Below are positions 1-6,800 of a stretch of 8,273 nucleotides of DNA, piece after piece. The DNA is from an uncultured bacterium (GTDB lineage: Bacteria > Bacillota > Clostridia > Oscillospirales > Butyricicoccaceae), in assembly GCA_905215125.1 (NCBI GenBank), contig CAJMOV010000076.1, positions 1 through 8,273 of the forward strand. The letters run 5' to 3'. Numbering within the stretch: position 1 is the stretch's first letter; each line of letters opens with the position of its first letter. A model generated the notes under the pieces. The model saw nothing but the letters and a program-made list of their open reading frames with translations. It was not told the DNA's origin and did no database searches. The position numbers and the translations under genes were made by a program.

Positions 1-3000
1 GCCTACATTGCGGAAGAAAAGGCCAGCGACCCCAAGGTCATGGGCATCATCGCCGACGGCTGCCCTACCCGCGGCCTGGACCAGTTGGGGCTTGAAAACA
101 AAGAGCAGGCGTATTACGCCACCAAGATCGCCCTGTGGTGCTATCTTTTAGGCAGCTGGGACATTGGCAGTGTTAAGGTCAACCCCGCGCTGACCGGGCA
201 GGAGCTTGCGCGGGCGCAGAAAATCCTCGCCGCGGCCAGGGACATCTATGCCAGAGGCACCGCCTGGGATGAGGTGCTGGCCCCGGAAATCACCTGCACC
301 CCCGACCGGTCTGCCGCCTATCCTGTTACCATTGACGGCAGGCAGTACAAGCAGCAGGTCTTTACCTTCTGGAGCAAGACCTGGGTATGCAATTATGCCG
401 TTGATGTGTCCTTTACCGATCCGGGCTCTGTCCCCGAGGGAGCTCGGATCGTCGGCATGGACAACCGGGATATTACCACCCTTACCGTGGAGAGCACCGG
501 TGATGGTTACGCCGCGCAGTTTAAGGTGCTGTACCCCGCAGAGAGTGTGGAAGGTGAAACCGGCAGCGCCCAACTCTCCTTCCGCACCGACGTCTACAAA
601 TACGCGGTATATTACGCCGTCTGCGCCGAAAAGGACGAGTACGGCAACATTCAGAACTATGTTGTTGACACCGACCCCACCACCGAAATGCGGCTTTCCG
701 CGTACAGCAGCTATGCCGACCAGCCGGAAACAGACACGCCGGAAACCGGGCTGCGCATCCGCAAGTACGAGACAGGCACAGACATCCCTCTCAGCGGCGC
801 TCTCTTCGAGGTCATCGGTCCTGACGGAGACACCATCGGTTCCTTTGCAACAGACAGCAGCGGGGAAATCCTGATCCCGCTGAGTAAAGCTGGCAACTAC
901 ACTATAACCGAGCTGGAGCCGCCCGCATATCACCTGCTCGGAGACAGGCCCACGCAAAACGTCACCGCCGCCTATGGCGAGGTGGCAGAGCTCACATTCT
1001 TTAACGACCCCTACGGCGCGCTGCGGGTAGAAAAGCTCTCAAACACCGGCGAGAAGCTGCCGGGCGCGGTCATCACCATCGAGCACATTGAAAGCGGCCA
1101 GACCTACACTGAGGAAACCACAAGCGCGGGCGTGGCCGTGTTCGACCAGATTAAGCCGGGCGCGTACCGCGTCCAGGAGGAAACCGCGCCGGGGGGCTGG
1201 AAGCTCAATGACACGGTATATACCGTGACTGTCACATCAGGGGAAACAGCAACCGTCTCCATCGTCAATGACGAGCTGCCCGGCCTGCGGATTATCAAGT
1301 ATGACCGCAAAAATATGGTCGTGCTACCGGGCGTCACCTTTGAAGTGTTCCGGGATACGGTATCGCTGGGCGACTTCCAGACAAACGAGCTGGGGGAAAT
1401 CCTGCTGACCGACCTTGCGCCCGGCACCTACAAAGCAGTGGAAAAGGACACCGGCGACGATACCCACATCCTCTGCACCACGCCCCAGGAAATCGAGCTG
1501 AACGCCGGGGACGGCATCCGCGAGCTGGTATTTTTCAATGACGTCAAGCCCGGCATCCGCCTTGTCAAAATAGACGCCGCCGACCCGTCCAAGGCCATCC
1601 CCAACGCCATCTTTGAAATCCAATCAGTCGAGGGCACCTACGGCCCCAAAGAGTTCCGAACGGACGAAAACGGTGAAATCAATCTTTCAAACCTGCCCGC
1701 CGGCTCTTATGTGGTGACGGAAAAGGCATGTGACGGATATATCATCGACGAAGCCCAGCGCATCATTGAGCTTGTGCCCAATGAGGATGCGCAGTTCGTC
1801 TTTACCAACTCCAGGCTGCCCTCCCTGCGGCTTATTAAGCAGAGCGCCGACGGTACGCCGCTGGCCGGCGTGTCCTTCCGCCTGGCTAAGATTGAGGACG
1901 GCAGTCATTATCTTGACCGCACAACAGACAAAACCGGCGAAATCCTGTGGGAAGGGCTGGATGCAGGCGTGTACTCCCTGCGTGAAACGGCCACAGTGTC
2001 CGACCACCTGATCGACACGGCCGAGCACCACGTCGAGCTGTTCCCCGGCAAGACCAGCACCATTGTTTTGCAGAATGACAAGCGCCCCGGCCTGACAATC
2101 CACAAGCGGGACGCCGACACCGGCGAGCCGGTGCCCGGTACGGTTTTTACCGTCAGGGCGGCCGACGGCCACACAGTCACCGAAGTAAAAACCGGCGAGG
2201 ACGGCTCTGTGACTATCCCGAACCTGCTGCCTGTCACCTATGAAATCTCTGAAAAGTCCGTCCCCCAGCCCTATCTTTTGGACGCGCCAAGCCAGCTCAT
2301 CACCCTGCATCCCAACCGGGACAGCGAGGTGTTTTTCGAGAACCATAAAAAGCCGGGCCTCACTATTGAGAAAGTGGACAGCATCACCGGCAATCCCATT
2401 AAGGGCGCCAAGTTCCGGGTCTGGTACGGCTCAAGCTCTACGGACACCGGAGAGCTGAATGACCTGGGCGCCTATTTTACCGATGAAAACGGCCGCATCA
2501 CCCTTGAAAACGTAAAGCCCGGCTGGTATAAAGTACAGGAGCTTGAACCGGCGCCGGGATACCAGATTAAAGATCCGGCCACCCAGGAGTGCTTCATCGA
2601 GGCCGGGAAGCCCAAGAACCTGACCTTTGAAAACACCCCCCTTTCCGCCATTGTTGTCTGGAAATATGACAGTGTAACCGGCAAGGCTATCGAGGGGGCG
2701 ACCTTTCAGGTCCGGTATTTAGGCGGCACTTCGGGCACTGGCGGCACGGTCATCGGGACCTACCGCACATCGCAAAACGGCAGCTTTACCGTCACCGGCT
2801 GCAAGGCGGGCACTTACATCATTGAAGAGGTCGCAAGCGACGGCTCGCACGTCATCGACGCCCCGCCCCAGACGGTCTACATCAGCGGCGAGGAGCAGGA
2901 TATAGTCCAGGTCTATTTCGGCAACAGCCCCAAGGGCAGCCTGCTCGTCAAAAAGGTGGATGCCGTCACCGGCGAGCCTGTATCCGGCGCCGAGTTCCTT

Positions 3001-4599
3001 GTCACGGAAGGCGACGGTACGCTGGTTGGCGATGCAAACGGCAGGTTTGTCACCGGCAGCTCGGGCACTTTCCTTGTGGACAATATCGACCCGGAAACGA
3101 CGCTGATTGTAAAAGAAACCCGCGCCAAAGACGGATACCTGCTGGACGATACCGCGCAGACGGCCACGATTAAGGCCGGGCAGACGGTAACGCTGGAGTT
3201 CCGCAATCAGCCGATGGGCGGCGTTGAGATTGTAAAGGTCAATGAGGATAAGCCCTCAGAGCGCATCCCAGGCGCCACCTTTGAAATCCGAAAGCTGGAC
3301 GGCGCCCTGGTTGACACTGTTACCACCGGAAAAACCGGCAGGGCTTTTGCCCCGTTGCAGGACGGCGCATATTACGCGGTTGAAACAAAGGCCGCCGAGG
3401 GCTTCCGCCTGGACGATACTCCTCATTATTTTGAGGTCAAAGACGGGAAAACCGCTGTACTGCGGGTGACGAACAAAGCCTTTTCCGGCATCATCATCCA
3501 CAAAACCGACAGCACAACCGGCAAGGGCATTTACGGCGTCACCTTCATTTTGTATGACAGCAAGCACAATCCTCTGGGCCAGTACACGACCGATGACCAG
3601 GGATATGCCTACATCGACGAAATCCCCGGCGGGTACAGCGGGCGGCTTTACCTGCGCGAGCTGGAAGCCGCAGAGGGTTACATGCCGGACGGACAGTACA
3701 AGACGGTGTATGTAAGGCCCGGCGAAACCACCACGGTCGAGTGGGAGAACACCCCTGTCATGGGCCAGATACAGGTCTTGAAAACCTCTGCTGATTACAA
3801 CCCCACCAACGGCCTGCCGGCCGGGATGCCACTACAAGGCGCTGTATTCGGTATTTACAACAAAGCGGGTTCTTTGGTGGATACCATCTGTACAGACAGC
3901 CGGGGGCTTGCCGTTTCAAAGCTGCTGCCTTTATCGAGATATACCGTCGTTGAGCTGAAAGCACCGCCGTTTTACAGCATCAATCCCAAAGTATTGACTG
4001 CGTATTTGGAGTATGAAGGCCAGATCGTCCGCTTTGAAGTGGAAGATGCCAGCATTTATACCGGCGTTTCGATTGACAAGACCGGCCCGAAAGAGGTTAT
4101 GTCCGGCCAGCCCATTAGATACGCGATCAATGGCATTAGCAACACCTCTACCATTCCACTGTCATCATTTTATTGGCGGGACACATTGCCCGGACAAGTG
4201 AAACTGACGCGCATTATTACCGGCACATATAATCAGCAGCTCGCCTACAAGATCCTATATAAGACAAATCTTTCCTCTCAGTATCAGGTTTTGGCGGATA
4301 ACCTGAGCACGACGAAAAACTATACCCTGGACGCTTCGCCGGCGGCACTGAATTTAGCAGCTAATGAACGGATCACAGAAATTATGTTTGTATTCGGCTC
4401 GGTTGGGGCCGGCTTTGCACAGGGCGAAACGCCGTATCTTTATGGTACGGTTGCCAACGGTCTTGCGGGTGGTTCCAGCTTCGTCAATGTTGCCGATATT
4501 GGCGGCCTGTATAACGGGCAATGGATAATGGGCGTTTCCCGATGGGTAACAAAGGTCTACTCAAAGACGCTGATTACCCTGCCCCAAACGGGATATTAA
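1..4599 (+). CDS. Cna-B/SpaA-type multidomain surface adhesin (5' end outside window)
   Basis: The frame is open from base 1, so the first ATG inside (base 40) is not the true start; signal peptide and first domain lie to the left. The visible part is 1532 residues. Residues about 1-60 resemble the end of a thioester domain (YYATKIALW, residues 38-46). Residues 60-245 are an unassigned beta-rich region. Residues 250-1350 are twelve tandem Cna-B/SpaA prealbumin-like domains. Residues about 1354-1500 look like a DUF11-type domain, and the protein ends LPQTGY at residue 1532. Proteins of this family are secreted stalks stiffened by Lys-Asn isopeptide bonds, used for adhesion. Its place just upstream of coupling-protein and channel genes suggests a role in mating-pair or host-surface contact; that is inference. 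Oddities are Lys for the thioester Gln, no membrane anchor after LPQTG, and lower GC in the last 500 bases. The family call is firm; ligand and anchoring are unknown. Confidence 0.9.
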   Translation, partial: AYIAEEKASDPKVMGIIADGCPTRGLDQLGLENKEQAYYATKIALWCYLLGSWDIGSVKVNPALTGQELARAQKILAAARDIYARGTAWDEVLAPEITCTPDRSAAYPVTIDGRQYKQQVFTFWSKTWVCNYAVDVSFTDPGSVPEGARIVGMDNRDITTLTVESTGDGYAAQFKVLYPAESVEGETGSAQLSFRTDVYKYAVYYAVCAEKDEYGNIQNYVVDTDPTTEMRLSAYSSYADQPETDTPETGLRIRKYETGTDIPLSGALFEVIGPDGDTIGSFATDSSGEILIPLSKAGNYTITELEPPAYHLLGDRPTQNVTAAYGEVAELTFFNDPYGALRVEKLSNTGEKLPGAVITIEHIESGQTYTEETTSAGVAVFDQIKPGAYRVQEETAPGGWKLNDTVYTVTVTSGETATVSIVNDELPGLRIIKYDRKNMVVLPGVTFEVFRDTVSLGDFQTNELGEILLTDLAPGTYKAVEKDTGDDTHILCTTPQEIELNAGDGIRELVFFNDVKPGIRLVKIDAADPSKAIPNAIFEIQSVEGTYGPKEFRTDENGEINLSNLPAGSYVVTEKACDGYIIDEAQRIIELVPNEDAQFVFTNSRLPSLRLIKQSADGTPLAGVSFRLAKIEDGSHYLDRTTDKTGEILWEGLDAGVYSLRETATVSDHLIDTAEHHVELFPGKTSTIVLQNDKRPGLTIHKRDADTGEPVPGTVFTVRAADGHTVTEVKTGEDGSVTIPNLLPVTYEISEKSVPQPYLLDAPSQLITLHPNRDSEVFFENHKKPGLTIEKVDSITGNPIKGAKFRVWYGSSSTDTGELNDLGAYFTDENGRITLENVKPGWYKVQELEPAPGYQIKDPATQECFIEAGKPKNLTFENTPLSAIVVWKYDSVTGKAIEGATFQVRYLGGTSGTGGTVIGTYRTSQNGSFTVTGCKAGTYIIEEVASDGSHVIDAPPQTVYISGEEQDIVQVYFGNSPKGSLLVKKVDAVTGEPVSGAEFLVTEGDGTLVGDANGRFVTGSSGTFLVDNIDPETTLIVKETRAKDGYLLDDTAQTATIKAGQTVTLEFRNQPMGGVEIVKVNEDKPSERIPGATFEIRKLDGALVDTVTTGKTGRAFAPLQDGAYYAVETKAAEGFRLDDTPHYFEVKDGKTAVLRVTNKAFSGIIIHKTDSTTGKGIYGVTFILYDSKHNPLGQYTTDDQGYAYIDEIPGGYSGRLYLRELEAAEGYMPDGQYKTVYVRPGETTTVEWENTPVMGQIQVLKTSADYNPTNGLPAGMPLQGAVFGIYNKAGSLVDTICTDSRGLAVSKLLPLSRYTVVELKAPPFYSINPKVLTAYLEYEGQIVRFEVEDASIYTGVSIDKTGPKEVMSGQPIRYAINGISNTSTIPLSSFYWRDTLPGQVKLTRIITGTYNQQLAYKILYKTNLSSQYQVLADNLSTTKNYTLDASPAALNLAANERITEIMFVFGSVGAGFAQGETPYLYGTVANGLAGGSSFVNVADIGGLYNGQWIMGVSRWVTKVYSKTLITLPQTGY
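79..147 (+). other. Thioester-domain-like motif with Lys replacing Gln
   Basis: Residues 38-46 of the visible protein read YYATKIALW. In Gram-positive thioester domains the matching motif is TQxA(I/V)W, whose Gln side chain joins an upstream Cys to make the reactive thioester. Here codon 124-126 is AAG (Lys 42). The partner Cys would lie left of the window, so it cannot be checked. The domain assignment rests on this short motif and on its position ahead of a Cna-B stalk. Confidence 0.5.
748..4050 (+). repeat. Twelve tandem Cna-B/SpaA-like domains (protein-level repeat)
   Basis: Domains start near bases 748, 1012, 1276, 1546, 1816, 2083, 2350, 2641, 2932, 3214, 3481 and 3760, a period of 264-291 bases. 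Each opens with a strand of the form GLxIxKxD, whose Lys is the expected isopeptide donor. Each has a xxExxAxxGY-like segment with the catalytic Glu, and domains 1-11 close with FxN-type strands carrying the acceptor Asn (FFND, IVND, FFND, FTNS, LQND, FENH, FENT, FGNS, FRNQ, VTNK, WENT). Domain 12 ends FEVEDAS, so it has no Asn at the usual place. The copies are well diverged in DNA, which points to old duplication rather than recent expansion. The likely result is a long, stiff, protease-resistant stalk. Confidence 0.88.
4060..4545 (+). other. DUF11-like C-terminal domain of the surface protein
   Basis: The segment opens TGVSIDKTGPKEVMSGQPIRYAI and continues with SNTSTIPLSSFYWRDTLP. That matches the general pattern of DUF11-type domains: a Lys near the start, a GxxIxYxI strand, then a N-x-S/T and D-x-L/I-P turn. 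It differs in composition from the Cna-B region: 60-base stretches starting at 4141, 4201 and 4261 count 48, 43 and 43 percent GC, against 70 and 60 percent at 1141 and 2401. It could be a separately acquired tip or base module. Domain naming is by eye. Confidence 0.6.
4579..4599 (+). other. LPQTGY sorting-type motif ending at the stop codon
   Basis: Residues 1527-1532 are LPQTGY and the next codon is TAA (4597-4599). A standard sortase signal continues with a hydrophobic stretch of about 20 residues and a basic tail; here nothing follows. No other frame just downstream encodes a hydrophobic segment before the next gene. The motif sequence is certain; whether any sortase uses it is open. Confidence 0.75.
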
Positions 4600-4605
4600 G
4601 CGATG

Positions 4606-4635
4606 AAAATAAATCCCATGGTGAGACGCAATTTT
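4606..4635. repeat. Intergenic repeat element, copy 1 (inverted relative to 6750-6779)
   Basis: This 30-base stretch between the surface-protein gene and the coupling-protein gene matches the reverse complement of 6750-6779 at 26 of 30 bases. The core TCCCATGGTGAGACGCA (4614-4630) is identical over 17 bases. Differences are AAA against GCG at 4611-4613 and A against T at 4631. Those changes destroy most of the hairpin stem seen in copy 2, leaving only the AAAAT/ATTTT ends able to pair. It lies 5 bases ahead of the coupling-protein Shine-Dalgarno site. Confidence 0.8.
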
Positions 4636-4640
4636 AAGTG

Positions 4641-4649
4641 GGTGGTGAG
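4641..4649 (+). promoter_or_regulatory. Ribosome binding site setting a TTG start for the coupling protein
   Basis: GGTGGTGAG lies 6 bases upstream of TTG 4656. The GTG at 4638 in the same frame sits on the edge of this site with no Shine-Dalgarno sequence of its own, so TTG is preferred. Confidence 0.65.
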
Positions 4650-4655
4650 TTAAAA

Positions 4656-6416
4656 TTGAACCGGCAAAAAGACGGCGGCATCCTGCCATGGGTGCTGCTT
4701 TTACTTCCAGTCCTGTGGTTTGCTGCTCTTTTGGCATCCGGGTATGAGAATGGCATGACCGTCTTTGACCTCATGGGGCGGTTTTCCGCACGGCTGGGCC
4801 ATCCCTTTGCCGTGCGCTGGACGGCGTACACGCCCCGTTTCCTGCTGGGTGCGCTGGCGATCTATGCCTTTGCGATTGCCCTGTACTACTCCACCCGGCA
4901 GAACCGCCGCCCTGGCGTGGAGCACGGCAGCGCGGCATGGGGCAGCGCACGGCAGCTCGACCGCAAATACAGGGATAAAAGCCCGGGGAACAATGTTATT
5001 TTGACTAAGCATATCAAGATGAGCCTGAGCAGCCGCAGACACCAGCGGAATCTGCTGCAAATCATCGTCGGCGGCAGCGGCAGCGGAAAAACAAGATATG
5101 TCGTCAAGCCCAATGTCTATCTGGCAAATACATCCTACATCTGCACCGACCCCAAGGGCGAGCTGGCCCGAAGCGCCATCCCTCTGCTCATGCGCAAGGG
5201 ATATGTGATCCGGGTCTTTGACCTTGTAAACCCGGAGTTTTCCAACTGCTATAACCCATTTCGCTACATCCGCAGCGACGCCGACGTACTCAAGCTCATT
5301 GGGAACTTTATCCGCAATACAACCCCTAAAAACGCCCATGCCAACGACCCCTTTTGGGAGAAAAGCGAAACTGCTCTTGACTGCGCCCTCATGCTCTATC
5401 TGCTTCACGAAGCGCCACCCGAAGAACAGACCATGGGAATGATGCTTACCATGCTGGAATACGGTGCTGCCAAAGAGGGGGACGGCGATTATCAGTCTCC
5501 CCTTGACCTGCTTTTTGCCGGACTGGAAGAAGAAAGGCCCGACCATATTGCCGTGCGGCAGTACAAGGTCTTTAAGCAGGCCCCCAGCGAAACTGCCATG
5601 AGTATTTTAATCACCGCATCTGTGCGGCTGGCCCCTTTTGGTCTTAAAGAGGTACAGCGGATTACAGGTACGGACGAAATGGAGCTGGAAAAGCTGGGCG
5701 AACGCAAGCAGGCCATTTTCTGCGTGATACCCGACAGCAACGACAATTCCCTCAATTTCCTTGTAGGGATGCTCTACACGCAGGCATTTCAGGAGCTGTA
5801 TTATCAGGCGGACAAGGTGCATGGGGGCAGCCTGCCCGTCCCGGTAAGGCTCATGTTCGACGAGTTTGCGAACGTCGCTTTGCCGGACGGCTACGCCCGT
5901 TTGCAGGCAACCATGCGGTCAAGAAATGTCATGGCGACCATCATCCTGCAAAATATCAGCCAGCTTAAATCGCTGTTCAAGGATGATTGGGAGGGTATTA
6001 TAGGCAATGCCGACGCCTTTGTATATCTGGGCGACAACGAGCAGTCCACACATAAGTACATTTCCGAGCTGCTGGGAAAAGAAACGATAGAAACCCGCAC
6101 CAGCAGTCAAAGCAAGGGACGAAACGGCTCATTCAGCCAGAACTTCCAGCAGACGGGGCGCGAGCTGCTCACCCCGGACGAGGTGCGGATGCTGGACAGC
6201 CGTTATGCCATTGTCCTGCTGCGCGGAGAAGCACCGGTGATTGATGAGAAGTATCCTCTCATGCGCCATCCCAATATCCGGCAGACAGCGGACGGCGGCG
6301 CTCTGCCTTATACACATCACCCCATCTGCCTGTATGCCTCAGATGACCTCGATTTTACCTTTGACTCTATCAGCGATATTGAAATCTTGCTTAATACGGA
6401 AGGAAAACAGTTATGA
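4656..6416 (+). CDS. VirD4/TraG-type conjugative coupling protein (CD1115-like)
   Basis: This is the type IV coupling protein, a membrane-bound ATPase that links the relaxase-DNA complex to the type IV secretion channel. From the TTG start it has 586 residues. Two membrane segments come first (about 9-28, ILPWVLLLLPVLWFAALL, and about 62-79, FLLGALAIYAFAIALYY). The Walker A motif GGSGSGKT is near residues 139-146, a CTDPKGEL strand near 163-170, and the Walker B-type segment RLMFDEFANV near 398-407. The C-terminal part contains QNISQLKSLF and the late LLTPDEVRMLDSRYAIVLLRG segment typical of VirD4/TraG proteins. The gene is full length. Its stop overlaps the next start (ATGA, 6413-6416), which indicates translational coupling with Maff2. 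The start could also be GTG 4638, adding six residues. The family call is firm. Confidence 0.95.
   Translation: MNRQKDGGILPWVLLLLPVLWFAALLASGYENGMTVFDLMGRFSARLGHPFAVRWTAYTPRFLLGALAIYAFAIALYYSTRQNRRPGVEHGSAAWGSARQLDRKYRDKSPGNNVILTKHIKMSLSSRRHQRNLLQIIVGGSGSGKTRYVVKPNVYLANTSYICTDPKGELARSAIPLLMRKGYVIRVFDLVNPEFSNCYNPFRYIRSDADVLKLIGNFIRNTTPKNAHANDPFWEKSETALDCALMLYLLHEAPPEEQTMGMMLTMLEYGAAKEGDGDYQSPLDLLFAGLEEERPDHIAVRQYKVFKQAPSETAMSILITASVRLAPFGLKEVQRITGTDEMELEKLGERKQAIFCVIPDSNDNSLNFLVGMLYTQAFQELYYQADKVHGGSLPVPVRLMFDEFANVALPDGYARLQATMRSRNVMATIILQNISQLKSLFKDDWEGIIGNADAFVYLGDNEQSTHKYISELLGKETIETRTSSQSKGRNGSFSQNFQQTGRELLTPDEVRMLDSRYAIVLLRGEAPVIDEKYPLMRHPNIRQTADGGALPYTHHPICLYASDDLDFTFDSISDIEILLNTEGKQL
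6398..6404 (+). promoter_or_regulatory. Ribosome binding site of the Maff2 gene
   Basis: GGAAGGA lies 8 bases before ATG 6413, within the last codons of the coupling-protein gene. It supports the ATGA-overlap start. Confidence 0.7.
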
Positions 6417-6748
6417 AAAAAATCATTTCCAATAAAAGCCCTGCGTTTAAACCTAAAACCGGACTTGTATTCAGGTCGTGGGCAGCTTTGATCATGGGAT
6501 ACACCGCCGCTGTTTTACCGGCTCTGGCCGCGGATGATCCCTTGTCCATTGTCAACAACCTGTCCGACTTTATCTTTTCCATTATCAAGGCACTGGGTAT
6601 CATCATCCTGGGCTGGGGCGTGGTGCAGGTGGGCATGAGTATCCAGTCCCATGACGCCAGCCAGCGCACGCAGGGCTTCCTCTGCCTGTTCGGCGGCCTG
6701 CTCATTGCCTTTGCAAAAGAAATCCTGACCGCGATCGGCGTTGTATGA
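6413..6748 (+). CDS. Maff2-family small membrane protein, VirB2/TrbC pilin-like
   Basis: A 111-residue protein whose layout resembles VirB2/TrbC pilin precursors. It has a basic N-terminus (MKKIISNKSPAFKPK), a hydrophobic signal or membrane stretch (about 23-39), and a possible signal-peptidase site at ALA-AD near residue 39. Two further hydrophobic helices follow (about 53-75, FIFSIIKALGIIILGWGVV, and about 88-108), separated by a polar loop, SIQSHDASQRTQ. Maff2 proteins sit between VirD4 and TrbL-like genes in Tn1549/CTn-type elements, as here. The start ATG overlaps the coupling-protein stop. A hairpin with a T-tract follows directly, which could let this gene be expressed more than those downstream, as expected for a pilin-like subunit. 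The family and its position are well supported; the pilin role is inference from size and topology. Confidence 0.88.
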   Translation: MKKIISNKSPAFKPKTGLVFRSWAALIMGYTAAVLPALAADDPLSIVNNLSDFIFSIIKALGIIILGWGVVQVGMSIQSHDASQRTQGFLCLFGGLLIAFAKEILTAIGVV

Positions 6749-6749
6749 G

Positions 6750-6779
6750 AAAAATGCGTCTCACCATGGGACGCATTTT
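6750..6779. repeat. Intergenic repeat element, copy 2 (inverted relative to 4606-4635)
   Basis: The reverse complement of this stretch matches 4606-4635 at 26 of 30 bases, with the exact 17-base core at 6755-6771. Here the element forms a full hairpin. The two copies bracket exactly the coupling-protein and Maff2 genes. Confidence 0.8.
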
Positions 6780-6780
6780 T
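6750..6780 (+). terminator. Hairpin with T-tract between Maff2 and TrbL-like genes (terminator or attenuator)
   Basis: An 11-base-pair perfect stem is formed by AAAAATGCGTC (6750-6760) and GACGCATTTTT (6770-6780), with a 9-base loop TCACCATGG. The 3' arm ends in five T, so it looks like a rho-independent terminator. It lies 2 bases after the Maff2 stop and 5 bases before the next Shine-Dalgarno site. With reading genes on both sides on the same strand it is more likely a partial terminator or an mRNA stabiliser than an absolute stop. It also contains repeat copy 2. Confidence 0.75.
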
Positions 6781-6784
6781 GATG

Positions 6785-6794
6785 AAGGGGGTGA
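6785..6794 (+). promoter_or_regulatory. Shine-Dalgarno site pointing to an ATC start
   Basis: AAGGGGGTGA ends 6 bases before ATC 6801 and 33 bases before the first conventional in-frame start, TTG 6828. The in-frame stop TGA at 6792-6794 overlaps the site and rules out any earlier start. The site therefore argues for initiation at 6801. Confidence 0.6.
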
Positions 6795-6800
6795 CAAGTT

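Noticed and set aside
206..874. 222-codon plus-strand open frame in another phase of the surface-protein gene
   Set aside because: The product is a Pro/Ser/Arg-rich string typical of out-of-frame reading of GC-rich codons.
148..957. 269-codon open frame on the minus strand within the surface-protein gene
   Set aside because: It lies opposite a clearly coding, repeat-structured frame, has no plausible SD site or family signature, and its residues are rich in Gly/Val/Arg as expected of a complement shadow in GC-rich DNA.
1687..2346. 219-codon minus-strand open frame opposite Cna-B domains 4-6
   Set aside because: It is a shadow of the repeat region; no recognisable domain, and the plus-strand frame is strongly supported.
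4603..4653. Possible 16-residue peptide (MKINPMVRRNFKWVVS) between the surface protein and coupling protein, in frame with the former
   Set aside because: There is no SD site before its ATG, and the stretch is better explained by the repeat element and the coupling-protein ribosome binding site. Readthrough of the TAA would add a basic tail but no membrane segment.
4701..5546. 281-codon minus-strand open frame opposite the coupling protein
   Set aside because: It overlaps the Walker A-coding region of a certain gene and shows no domain of its own.
4606..6779. Inverted repeats as an invertible switch or transposon ends
   Set aside because: The match is short and imperfect, one copy is a terminator-like hairpin, no recombinase or target duplication is visible, and inversion would put two transfer genes against the operon.
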